Source: Ryuthela nishihirai
Taxonomy: Eukaryota > Arthropoda > Arachnida > Araneae > Heptathelidae
Direction: 5' to 3'
DNA length: 64,000 bases
NCBI GenBank assembly: GCA_038380435.1
Contig: JAWZYU010000034.1
Span: forward strand, 35,712,901 to 35,776,900
This document shows positions 52,071-60,890 of the stretch, piece by piece. The notes beneath the pieces were generated by a model. It worked only from the letters and a program-made list of their open reading frames with translations, was not told the DNA's origin and did no database searches. The translations under genes and the position numbers were made by a program. The stretch's first letter is position 1. Every line of letters begins with the position of its first letter.

Positions 52071-52216
52071 ATTTGGGTTGTTTTACCTCTGAGCGGCACT
52101 TTTTTCCACACCATGGGCTAAATGGCTCTCCCGCACACGGCTTAACGTCCCATCCGACGGACGGCGGCCTTTCCAAGCGCTTCGGTGTCCCCTACTGACC
52201 GTGGGCAGGACGGGAA
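52071..52216 (-). mobile_element. SINE-A with a large internal deletion
   Basis: Tail start (GGGTTGTTTTACCTCTGAGC..GGGCTAAATGG) jumps straight to the core (CTCTCCCGCACACGGCTTAA), losing about 170 bp, then stops at GGCAGGACGGGAAGTTTTG, where a second copy begins. Confidence 0.88.
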
Positions 52217-52221
52217 GTTTT

Positions 52222-52603
52222 GGGGTTGGGTTGTTTTACCTCTGAGCGGCACTTTTTTGCACACCTTGGGCTAAATGGCCACGTCACAAGGATCCCGAAG
52301 GCTCAGAGAAGGTTGGTAAAGGGACCCATTGGAACAGCTGTTGGGAGACAGATGGTAGCCTCCCGTCAAGGCTATCCAGCGTGTTCTTTAACGTGCACAG
52401 GGTATGGCTCTTTCCCGCACACGGGGCCACGGCTTAACGTCCCATCCGAAGGACGGCGGCCTTTCCAAACCCATCGGTGTCCCCTACTGACCGTGGGCAG
52501 GGCGGGGAATTTTGCGGAGATAAATCTCAACGCTGACCCAGCTGGGACTCGACCTGGGAACTACAGATTACGAGCCTGGCACGCTACCAACTGAGCCACC
52601 CCA
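52222..52603 (-). mobile_element. SINE-A, full length
   Basis: Single-module copy from GGGTTGGGTTGTTTTACC to head ACTGAGCCACCCC. The B-box region lacks one base (GGGACTCGACCTGGG). Confidence 0.93.
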
Positions 52604-52979
52604 CTGGGCATTAAAAGTTAAAATAACATTCTATATAGGATAAAATTTTATAGTTTTAGTGTCGGGAACATAATACGGAGCTAATTTTTTATCTACAATT
52701 ATTCAAAGACACTTGCTTTTGATTTCAAAGCAAGAACACAAGTTTGAGATTTCGCATAAGACGAGGGATATCAAGGAACAGCTTAATTATAGTTATTAAT
52801 ATTATTATTATCTTATATTATAGTTAGGGTTCGGCTGTTTTACCTCTGAGTGCCACTGATTTGTACACAATTGGCTAAATCAATGGTTCCAAAACATTTT
52901 GGTCCTCGTAGTTCTTTTTAATGATGTTAAATAATGCGGAGTCCCTATCCCAACTTCGCTTCCGTAATAAATAAAAAAT
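52604..52979. other. AT-rich interval with a possible hAT-like end
   Basis: About 375 bases, AT-rich. AATGGTTCCAAAACATTTTGG at about 52882 resembles a degenerate hAT terminus, but no partner end was found. Confidence 0.3.
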
Positions 52980-53163
52980 AAATAAATACCCCCCTCAAGC
53001 AGCTGCTTGCCACAGAGGTCTGACAGGAGCCTGTCAGTTTATATGCCACAGTAGAAGATCTGAGAGGATGGCAGGACCTCAGCAGAAAAACGACACACAC
53101 ATCCATGCCTAATCCGGGGCTCGAACCCAGGTCCCTTAGATCAGTAGCCAAGCGTGCTAACCA
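52980..53163 (-). mobile_element. SINE-B, near full length
   Basis: Minus-strand copy from the tail AAATAAATAAATACCCCCCT to the head AGCCAAGCGTGCTAACCA. The final bases of the head (A-box side) are missing. Confidence 0.92.
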
Positions 53164-53321
53164 ACATAAAAACTAAGGGCACTTATTTCTAAAAATCTGA
53201 TAATGCATTTAAAATGAATAAGATTATCCAATATTAAAAGATGTTTTTTTTTTCTGCTATTGCAACGTTTTCTACTATATTGCACAAATTAACATTTTTA
53301 TCTTTTTGATTTGTCACGGGG

Positions 53322-54318
53322 TTGGATTGGGTTGTTTTACTTCTGAGCGGCACTTTTTTGTACACCCATTGGCTAAATGGCCAGGTCACATAGACCCCGA
53401 AGGCTCAGAGAAGATTGGGGAAAGGGACACACTGGAACAGCTGTTGAGAGACAGATGGTAGCCTCCCGTCAAGGCCATCCAGTGTGTTCTTTAACGTTGG
53501 GTTGTTTTACCTCTGAGCGGCACTTTTCTGCACACCATGGGCTAAATGGCCAGGTCACAAGGACCCCGAAGGCTCAGAGAAGGTTGGGGGAGGAGACCCA
53601 CTGGAACAGGTGTTGGGAGACAGATGGTAGCCTCCCGTCAAGGCCATCCAGTGTGTTCTTTAACGTTGGGTTGTTTTACCTCTGAGCGGTACTTTTCTGC
53701 ACACCATGGGCTAAATGGCCAGGTCACAAGGACCCCGAAGCCTCAGAGAAGGTTGGGGGTGGAGACCCACTGGAACAGGTGTTGGGAGACAGATGGTAGC
53801 CTCCTGTCAAGGCCATCTAGTGTGTTCTTTAACGTTGGGTTGTTTTACCTCTGAGCGGTACTTTTCTGTACACCATGGGCTAAATGGCCAGGTCACAAGG
53901 ACCCCGAAGGCTCAGAGAAGGTTGGGGGATGGGACCCACTGGAACAGCTGTTGGGAGACAGATGGCAGCCTCCCGTCAAGGCCATCCAGCGTGTTCTTTA
54001 ACGTTGGGTTGTTTTACCTCTGAGCGGCACTTTTTTGCACACCATGGGCTAAATGGCCAGGTCACAAGGACCCCGAAGGCTCAGAGAAGGTTGGGGGAGG
54101 AGTGGACCCACTGGAACAGCTGTTGGGAGACAGATGATAGCCTCCCGTCAAGGCCATCCAGCGTGTTCTTTAACGTGCGCAGGTTATGGCTCTCTCTAGC
54201 ACACGGAGCCACGGCTTAACGTCCCATCCGACGGACGGCGGCCTTTCCAAGCCCATCGGTGTCCCCTACTGACCATGGGCAGGGCGGGAAATTTTGCGGA
54301 GAAAAATCTTAGCGATGC
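53322..54318 (-). mobile_element. SINE-A with five 3' modules, largest in the window
   Basis: Modules at near-exact 169-bp steps (about 53332, 53501, 53670, 53839, 54008), then core. The head is cut at GGAGAAAAATCTTAGCGATG. Modules 2-4 share TTTTCTGCACACC or GGTACTTTTCTG and GAACAGGTGTTGGG, while module 5 is closest to the family consensus, so growth was local. Confidence 0.95.
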
Positions 54319-54467
54319 GGGATCTGGACCCTCTTGTTCCCACCCCCACCCCCAGGTATATCTTTGGTTTCAGAAATGTCGTTACCCTTTACGCGAAACA
54401 CCCTTAAATCCAAACGTAATTCGCGACTTTAGTGTAACCTGACTGCTAACGCCTATCTTCAGTCAAA

Positions 54468-54854
54468 TCGGGGCGGGGGTGGCTCAGTCGGTAGCGCGCC
54501 AGGCTCGTAATCTGTAGTTCCCAGGTTCGAGTCCCAGCTGGAGTCAGCGTTGAGATTTTTCTCCGCAAAATTATCCGCCCTGCCCACGGTCAGTAGGGAA
54601 CACCGATGGGCTTGGAAAGGCCACCGTCCGTCGGATGGGACGTTAAGCCGTGGCCCCGTGTGCGGGAGAGCCATACCCTGGGCACGTTAAAGAACACGCT
54701 GGATGGCCTTGACGGGAGGCTACCATCTGTCTCCCAACCGCTATTCCAGTGGGTCCCCTCCCCCAACCTTCTCTGAGCCTTCGCGGTCCATGTGACCTGG
54801 CCATTTAGCCCATGGTGTGCAAAAAAGTGCCGCTCAGAAGTAAAACAACCCAAC
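54468..54854 (+). mobile_element. SINE-A, full length, TSD-bounded
   Basis: Flanked by the 9-bp duplication TCAGTCAAA (54459-54467 and 54855-54863). Head, core and a single tail are intact; one extra base in the B-box arm (CAGCTGGAGTCAGCG). Confidence 0.95.
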
Positions 54855-54863
54855 TCAGTCAAA

Positions 54864-55854
54864 CTGTAGTCGTTCTTTTATTGTCAAAGATAACCAAGAG
54901 CAAGTAGTGGATCTTTTTTGACTCCACTTCATTGCTCAAAAACCCATACCAACTCAGAACGTCACTTCGCAGCGACCAAACCACTTAAAAAATCATCGGA
55001 TTCACCAAAATCTTTTCATCACCCGAAAAACGAAAAGGTCCCAACCGAAAACTCACGAAGATGATCCAACCACTCGTACACGACTCGATGGTTAACGAAA
55101 CTTTCGCCATATTATCGACAGATGGGGAGAAGAAAACGGAGAACCAAGTCCAACTCCGAAGGTCGAACTTCGTCTCCCCACCACCACCAAAGGATAATGG
55201 ACGATATCACGTGACCAGGCACACTATACACACGAGACAAGTGTTTGGTTTTGGGTGCATTGTCGAAAATGTATGCTCCTGCAGTTCCCGAGCCAGTCGG
55301 CTCAACCAATCGCGTGTGACAGATGGTCCCATCCTGGGAAGAGAAGCGGTCCTCGATCACGGACCACTTGTCACACACTAGGTGTTCTAGATGCCACTGT
55401 TGGCGCCCTCTGGAGGAAGGAAATGGACGTCAAGTCGTCCTTTCCTGGGTTTCCAAGCGTTCAAAAGTGGGAGACGTTTGATTCATTCGTTCAAAGAAGA
55501 GTTATTGGCTATTGATTTGTTCACGGTTATGGTTTTTTTTTTAGTCAGTTTTCTTTCACACCAAGATAGCTGAGAAGTTCTTCGTGATGTCTCTGCTGTT
55601 GGAGTAAGAGAGGAAGTTGACGTCGAAGGATGTAAGTCGAAAACGGAAGTTGAAGAACTATTTTCCTCTACACTGCTCACACGATTTACCCCTTGATAGA
55701 ATGGGGGAGGTGATTTGAAAAGGTCTAAGTGAAGATGGAAAATTTTGCAGATGTACGCTAAGGCAATGCAAACAATGTACGTCATCACCTGCAGGGAGGG
55801 AATCAGACAATTGTTGAAGCTGTGTTGGATTGTATTCGCCTTAATCGCGTGGAC
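54864..55854. other. Low-repeat interval, best candidate for host genic DNA
   Basis: Nearly 1 kb of balanced, non-repetitive DNA. Contains the exon-like minus-strand frame at 55483-55788, a further open minus frame at 55112-55378 without domain, a CCAAT at about 55307, and a CTCF-like site (13 of 14) on the minus strand at 55403-55416. Confidence 0.45.
55483..55788 (-). CDS. Possible last exon of an unidentified membrane protein
   Basis: Function unknown. On the minus strand a good splice acceptor, ATTCCCTCCCTGCAG, ends just before 55788 and opens a 101-codon frame to a stop at the low-coordinate end. The first ~14 residues (VMTYIVCIALAYIC) look like the end of a transmembrane helix. Next come basic and aromatic residues (KIFHLHLDLF), then a Ser/Thr-rich tail (VSSVEENSSSTSVF, STSTSSLTPTAETS), as in a cytoplasmic tail. 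There is no repeat-family similarity, unlike most frames in the window. No polyadenylation signal was found nearby and no upstream exon could be joined. Confidence 0.3.
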   Translation of the reverse strand: MMTYIVCIALAYICKIFHLHLDLFKSPPPFYQGVNRVSSVEENSSSTSVFDLHPSTSTSSLTPTAETSRRTSQLSWCERKLTKKKTITVNKSIANNSSLNE

Positions 55855-56043
55855 CGTCCCATGGCCGAGTGGTTAGCGCGCTTGGCTACTGATCTAAGGG
55901 ACCTGGGTTCGAGCCCGGGTAAGGTATGGCTGTTTGTGTCGTTTTTCTGCTGAGGTCTTGCCATCCTCTCAGACCTTCTACTGTGGCATATAAACTGACA
56001 GGCTCCTGTCAGACCTCTGTGGCAAGCAGCTGCTTGAGGGGGT
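55855..56043 (+). mobile_element. SINE-B, full length
   Basis: Head GTCCCATGGCCGAGTGGTTA with intact A box, B box GGTTCGAGCCC, and 3' end AGCAGCTGCTTGAGGGGGT. The ATTT tail is missing here. Head and body are closest to the 46880 copy. Confidence 0.94.
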
Positions 56044-56095
56044 GAACTGAAAACATCTCTCAGTAGTGTGTGCAGTGTGTGAAGGACTCAAGTGT

Positions 56096-56486
56096 TGTTG
56101 GGTTGGGTTGTTTTACCTCTGAGCGGCACTTTTTTGCGCACCATGGGCTAAATGGCCAGGTGACAAGGACCCCGAAGGCTCAGAGAAGGTTGGGGGAGGA
56201 GACCCACTGGAACAGCTGTTGGGAGACAGATGGTAGCCTCCCGTCAAGGCCATCCAGCGTGTTCTTTAAAGTACAGAGGGTATGGCTCACCAACACACGG
56301 GGCCATGCCTTAACGTCCCATCCGACGGACGGCAGTCTTTCCAAGCCCATCGGTGTCCCCTACTGACCGTGGGCAGGGCGGGGAGTTTTGCGGAGATAAA
56401 TCTTAACGCTGACCCAGCTGGGATTCGAACCTGGGAACTACAGATTACGAGCCTGGCGCGCTACCGACTGAGCTACCCCCGCCCCT
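56096..56486 (-). mobile_element. SINE-A, full length
   Basis: From GTTGGGTTGGGTTGTTTTAC to the head GAGCTACCCCCGCCCC. Single module, B box intact (GGATTCGAACCTGGG on the plus strand). Confidence 0.94.
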
Positions 56487-56563
56487 GGGAGTCCTTGTGA
56501 CCTGGCCATTTAGCCCACTGTGTGCAAAGAAATGCCGCTCAGTGGTAAAACAACGCAATCCAA
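56487..56563 (+). mobile_element. SINE-A tail fragment
   Basis: GGAGTCCTTGTGACCTGGCC through GGTAAAACAACGCAATCC. It abuts the head of the previous minus-strand copy, so that copy may have inserted into this older one. Confidence 0.8.
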
Positions 56564-56579
56564 AATTATTCAACCATTT

Positions 56580-56695
56580 GGTACAATCGATCAAAAAAAT
56601 ATCCGAACACTATGGTTGATTACAGAATACAGAAAAAATATCTGTCAACGATTTTTTTAGAAATTAGTGATCTGACAATCTTCGTGTTCGGCATT
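56580..56695. mobile_element. Left half of a Tc1/mariner-type MITE
   Basis: TACAATCGATCAAAAAAATA through GATCTGACAATCTTCGTGTT; breaks at the palindrome centre, like the halves at 40887 and 47879. Confidence 0.85.
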
Positions 56696-57614
56696 TAGCC
56701 CATGGGGTGCAAAACAGTGCCTCCATTTTAGGCGATGTTTACGGACCCGAAAAAAAATTCTGTCTATTATTTTTTTTAATTTATTGTAATATTTATTTCT
56801 TTTATACCGATTAAAAAAACTGTAATGATTTAAAGTTTTTTTAAACTCCTCGAAAGTCTGGCTATTCAAACAAGCGCCATCTGTCGAAAGAAAACGGCAC
56901 TTCGGGAAACTTATCTGGACTTTTCATCATGCGGGTGGGATCTTCTGTTGCTTAGCAACGACAATACTTGTCTCCAGCAAATTCGTGCAGATGTTCAAGC
57001 AACCTTTAACCTCGTTGAAGATCGGCTTCTTTATAAGCCGTTTCCTACTCTTAACGATTTTGTGACACCGTCTGAAAAGGCTGCACGCTTTTATGTAGGT
57101 GGCGCTGTTACCACACTCTCCCCGAACGTAAAGAACGAAGTAGAGATAAATGGCCGAGAATGAGAAGTTAGATGCAGAAGGATTGCTCTAAGTATCTAAA
57201 GATGGGGAAACCATAAAACGGTTCGTTACGAACTAACAGTGAGTAATTGGAAGCGGGTGCACTGGACATTTCGATTCATTGAAAATTGGAATTATTGATG
57301 ATTTTTCTTGTCCCAACTAATAATGGCAAGTACAGAAGGCCGAAACTCGGGGGTGGGGTGGATGAACCTCTCACCCCTTCGAGAATGCCAGTAAGGGTAA
57401 TGGGGGCCAATAATGATTGAACTTCAGCATAATCCACGCATTCTTAGAGAAATTTTTTCCAAACTTTAAACCGAAAAAGAAAATGTTACACGGCAAAGGA
57501 AATCCAGTCTTCGCCCCCCCCCCTCTCCATCCGCCCACTTTACCCTTTTCCGCGGGTCAGATTGAAGAAATTCTCTCGGTTAAAATTTCCTTCAAAATAA
57601 TACACTGCTGGTCA
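56696..57614. other. Low-repeat interval, nothing firmly recognised
   Basis: A ~30-bp SINE-A tail relic (GGCATTTAGCCCATGGGGTG) at about 56690-56725, then about 880 bases of non-repetitive DNA. A 71-codon plus frame at 56948-57163 has no domain. CTCF-core-like strings occur at 56871-56885 (minus) and 57096-57108 (plus). A C-rich run CCCCCCCCCTCTCC lies near 57515. Confidence 0.4.
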
Positions 57615-58150
57615 TTAACCCTTTCAGGACCATAAGGTTTCTAAGAGTAAATATTAGTATGTAACTGTTTATTTTAGTTTGTTTAGACTTAAAATAAATA
57701 AAAATCATAAGAAAAATACATAACAATGTGTAGTTTTTTTGGAATTTTATGGGAAATATTTTTCGCAATGGACTATAAAGGTAACACAAATTATAGTTAG
57801 GCTTATTATGCAATGTCTTTTATTTATTGGTTTATTAGAACAAAATGTTAACTAAAATAATACAAAATTATGAAATAAAATTACTATACAAAATGATGTG
57901 CTAATTATGATATTCTGCGAAGCAATTTCTTTTGGTAGTGAGGCAAAGATGGACATTGCACATAGTACATATATTATGCGTCCTGACAGTTCTGTTTTTG
58001 TTTTCTAAACGTTCCCGTTTACGGAATTGCGTTCGGCATACGTTCTATTTTGACATTCTGTATAAAAAATGCGGATAAGGTTATAATTAAATACGACAAT
58101 CACCAATTTTAAAATGGGAAAAATGTTTCCCTTGGTCGTGAAAGAGTTAA
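57615..58150. mobile_element. piggyBac-type element, internally decayed, TTAA-flanked
   Basis: TTAA at 57615-57618 and 58147-58150 border imperfect inverted ends CCCTTTCAGGACCATAAG and, inverted, CTCTTTCACGACCAAG. TTAA target sites with CCCTTT-like ends are diagnostic of piggyBac elements. The ~530-bp AT-rich interior has no intact transposase; a minus-strand stretch near 57930-58000 is faintly like the Cys-containing C-terminus of such transposases, but is broken by stops. Either a MITE or a deleted copy. Confidence 0.7.
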
Positions 58151-58163
58151 AAGTGCAACACCA

Positions 58164-58436
58164 GGTTGGGTTGGGTTGTTTTACTTCTGAGCGGCACTTT
58201 TTTCCACACCATGGGCAAAATGACCAGGTCGCAAGGTCCCCAAAGGTTCACAGAAGGTTGGGGACCCACTGGAACAGCTCTTGGGAGACAGATGGTAGCC
58301 TCCCGTTAAGGCCATCCAGGGTGTTCTTTAAACTGCACAGTGTATGGCTATCCCGCACACGGAGCCTAGGCTTAACGTCCCATCCGACGGACGGCGGCCT
58401 TTTCAAGCCCATTGGTGTCCCCTACTGACCGTGGGC
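58164..58436 (-). mobile_element. SINE-A, 5'-truncated
   Basis: Tail and most of the core, from GGTTGGGTTGGGTTGTTTTA to CCCCTACTGACCGTGGGCA. The head is absent and the tail has a ~10-bp deletion (GGTTGGGGACCCACTGG). It lies 14 bp from the piggyBac-type end. Confidence 0.9.
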
Positions 58437-58499
58437 AACACCGGTAAAGACAAGAGATATCAAATCTATATTTAGTGAATACATAGCTTATGTTACAAG

Positions 58500-59322
58500 G
58501 ATCAAATGATTACAAATACAACTCAGTTAGACTTGTGGAATACAGAGAAATCAGTATCTTGTGTAGCCATCATGAGGCGGCAATAATCACTGCTACACGG
58601 TCTGGCTATGAGAGGATGAGACATCGGATGTATGTTTGGGAAATGTCTGTCCATATAGTTTCGATACGTAGCCAAAGTTCATCTGTTGTGGCAGCTACTG
58701 GTGTCTGGTGTGTTAGTCGTCGTGAGATTATGGACCAGACATGTTCAATTGGGGACAGATCCGGTGAACGTGCCGGCCAAGGCAGAAGTGTCATTGGGTT
58801 GGGTTGTTTTGGGTTGTTTTACCTCTGAGCGGCACTTTTTTTGCACACAATGGGCTAAATGGCCAGGTCACATGGACCCCGAAGGCTCAGAGAAGGTTGG
58901 GGGAGGGGACCCACTGGAACAGCTGTTGGGAGACAGATGGTAGCCTCCCGTCAAGGCCATCCAGCGTGTTCTTTAACGTGCACAGGGTATGGCTCTCCCG
59001 CACACGGGGCCACGGCTTAACGTCCCATCCGACGGACGGCGGTCTTTCCAAGCCCATCGGTGTCTCCTACTGACCGTGGGCAGGGCGAGGAATTTTGCGG
59101 AGATAAATCTCAACGCTGACCCAGCTGGGACTCGAACCTGGGAACTACAGATTACGAGCCTGACGCGCTACCGACTGAGCACCCCCGCCCCCGCAGAAGT
59201 GTCACATGGTGGCTATCCAGGAATTGTTGGATGATGCATGCCACATATGGTCAGGCATATTAGAATAAAAAATATGAGAAGTGTCTATATGGCAGGATTA
59301 CTAGGCTGACGTCATAAATTTG
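58500..59322 (-). pseudogene. Tc1-like transposase C-terminal remnant, split by SINE-A
   Basis: On the minus strand, 59205 to about 59260 reads VACIIQQFLDSHHV, and after removing the SINE-A it continues at 58792 with TLLPWPARSPDLSPIEHVW, then ISRRLTHQTPVAATTDELW. WPxxSPDLxPIEHxW is the hallmark of Tc1/mariner transposases and contains the last catalytic acidic residue (the Glu of PIEH). Upstream, where the DNxxPH catalytic Asp is expected, the frame is broken by a stop. The N-terminal DNA-binding part is absent. A dead remnant of a cut-and-paste transposon. Confidence 0.85.
58794..59192 (-). mobile_element. SINE-A, full length, inside the Tc1-like transposase
   Basis: Flanked by a perfect 12-bp duplication GCAGAAGTGTCA (58782-58793 and 59193-59204). 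It starts with a short repeat (TTGGGTTGGGTTGTTTTGGGTTGTTTTACC), showing a stuttered 3' terminus, and ends in the head with one base lost (CTGAGCACCCCCGCCCCC). Confidence 0.97.
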
Positions 59323-59334
59323 GTCTCCTGGCTT

Positions 59335-59726
59335 GGGGCGGGGTGGCTCAGTCGGTAGCGCGCCAGGCTCGTAATCTGTAGTTCCCAGGTTCGAGTCCCA
59401 GCTGGTTCAGCGTTGAGATTTATCTCCGCATAACTCCCCGCCCTGCCCACGGTCAGTAGGGGACACCGAAGGGCTTGGAAAGGCCGCCGTCCGTCGGATG
59501 GGACGTTAAGCCGTGGCCCCGTGTGCGGGAGAGCCATACCCTGTGCACGTTAAAGAACACGCTGGATGGCCTTGACGGGAGGCTACCATCTGTCTCCCAA
59601 CAGCTGTTCCAGTGGGTCCCCTCCCCCAACCATCTCTGAGCCTTCGGGGTCCATGTGACCTGGCCATTTAGCCCATGGTGTGCAAAAAAGTGGCGCTCAG
59701 AGGTAAAACAACCCAAAAGCAAACAA
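59335..59726 (+). mobile_element. SINE-A, full length, TSD-bounded
   Basis: Perfect 12-bp duplication GTCTCCTGGCTT at 59323-59334 and 59727-59738. Head, A box, B box, core and single tail all intact; among the closest to the family consensus. Confidence 0.97.
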
Positions 59727-59738
59727 GTCTCCTGGCTT

Positions 59739-60055
59739 TCTGTTATAGGAGGTGTTGGTAAAGCCAAGATAAACATTGTTTACACAATAGATTAATTTAA
59801 TTATGATCACAAAATTTTTTCATAAACTTAAAATTCAATTTTTTTGAGGTCCTTCATAATCGTGAGGCCCTAAGCTGTAGGTTAGCTAGCTTAAACTTTA
59901 AAATGAGTGTTACTATCTCACCGTAAAATAAGAAGCGTCCTATTTCTTTAAAATCAGATTAAAATTTCTTTAAAACTAAACCATTTCCTATAAAGATGGA
60001 AGCTCTAATTTAAAAAAAAGACATGGTGACTCTCTTATAGAGAGAAATGGAGTCT
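59739..60055. other. AT-rich low-repeat interval, nothing recognised
   Basis: About 315 bases of AT-rich DNA with no identified features. Confidence 0.35.
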
Positions 60056-60067
60056 CCCATTTCAGAT

Positions 60068-60446
60068 GGGGGCGCGGGTGGCTCAGTCGGTAGCGCGCCA
60101 GGCTCGTAATCTGTAGTTCTCAGGTTCGAGTCCCAGCTGGGTCAGCGTTGAGATTTATCTCCTCAAAATTCCCCGCCCTGCCCACGGTCAGTAGGGGACA
60201 CCGATGGGTTTGGAAAGGCCGCCGTCCGTCGGATGGGACGTTAATCCGTGGCCCCGTGTGCGGGAGAGCCATACCCTGTGCACGTTAAAGAACACGCTGG
60301 ATGACCTTGACCGGAGGCTACCATCTGTCTCCCAACAGCTGTTCCAGTGGATCCCCTCCCCCAACCTTCTCTGAGCCTTCGGGGTCGATGTGACCTGGCC
60401 ATTTACCCCATAGTGTGCAAAAAAGTGCCGCTCAGAGGTAAAACAA
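60068..60446 (+). mobile_element. SINE-A, full length, TSD-bounded
   Basis: Flanked by CCCATTTCAGAT (60056-60067) and CCCATTTAAGAT (60447-60458), a 12-bp duplication with one change. Head GGGGGCGCGGGTGGCTCAG, single tail ending AAAACAA. Confidence 0.94.
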
Positions 60447-60458
60447 CCCATTTAAGAT

Positions 60459-60800
60459 AAAGATGGTGGTTCTAAAGACCCCTTTCTCTATAAAAGAGAC
60501 TTCCTCTATAAAAGAGAGTTACCATATTTTTTTATATTAGAGCTTTCATCTTTATAGGAAATGAGAGGCCCGATTTCCGTCTAAAATGGAAGTAAACGTA
60601 TTTCTTTAAAATGGCAGACCTCATTTCTCTCAGCATCTAAAAGGGGGGAACTACTTCTGCCTGTGCAATGTATGTCGTCAAAAAGTGGGCGGTTACGGTT
60701 CCCTATGTAGAGATCCATGTAAAAAAGACTTCTGAGAAAATAAAAGGCTTTAGCGTCTTAAACAAGCATGTTTCTCCTGTCTCGGGTTCGATCCTTTAAA
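60459..60800. other. Low-repeat interval, nothing recognised
   Basis: About 340 bases with small local repeats (CCCTTTCTCTATAAAAGAGA and related strings, also seen near 60035). No gene recognised. Confidence 0.35.
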
Positions 60801-60890
60801 CCTCTAAACTAAGATTTCTCAACTGGGATACGCGGTAAAATGTTTTGGAGTACGCCGTGAGAGCTCAAAAGTCGCTGGATATATATTATA
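60801..60890. mobile_element. Possible degenerate left end of a hAT-type element
   Basis: TTTCTCAACTGGGATACGCGG and TTTTGGAGTACGCC resemble the mirror image of GGTTGAGAACCACTG plus GGGGTACG found at the end of every 128-bp monomer. Similarity is partial. Confidence 0.4.

Noticed and set aside
47324..57108. Three additional CTCF-core-like strings (47324, 56871, 57096) as an insulator cluster
   Set aside because: Only the nine-base core matches. By base-frequency reckoning about eight such cores are expected by chance in a window this size, so they are not evidence of a cluster.
8936..60451. Many 60-160 residue frames reading RLREGWGRGPTGTAVGRQMV or CFTSERHFFAHHGLNGQVT
   Set aside because: These are translations of the SINE-A tail in its alternative frames; SINEs are non-coding.
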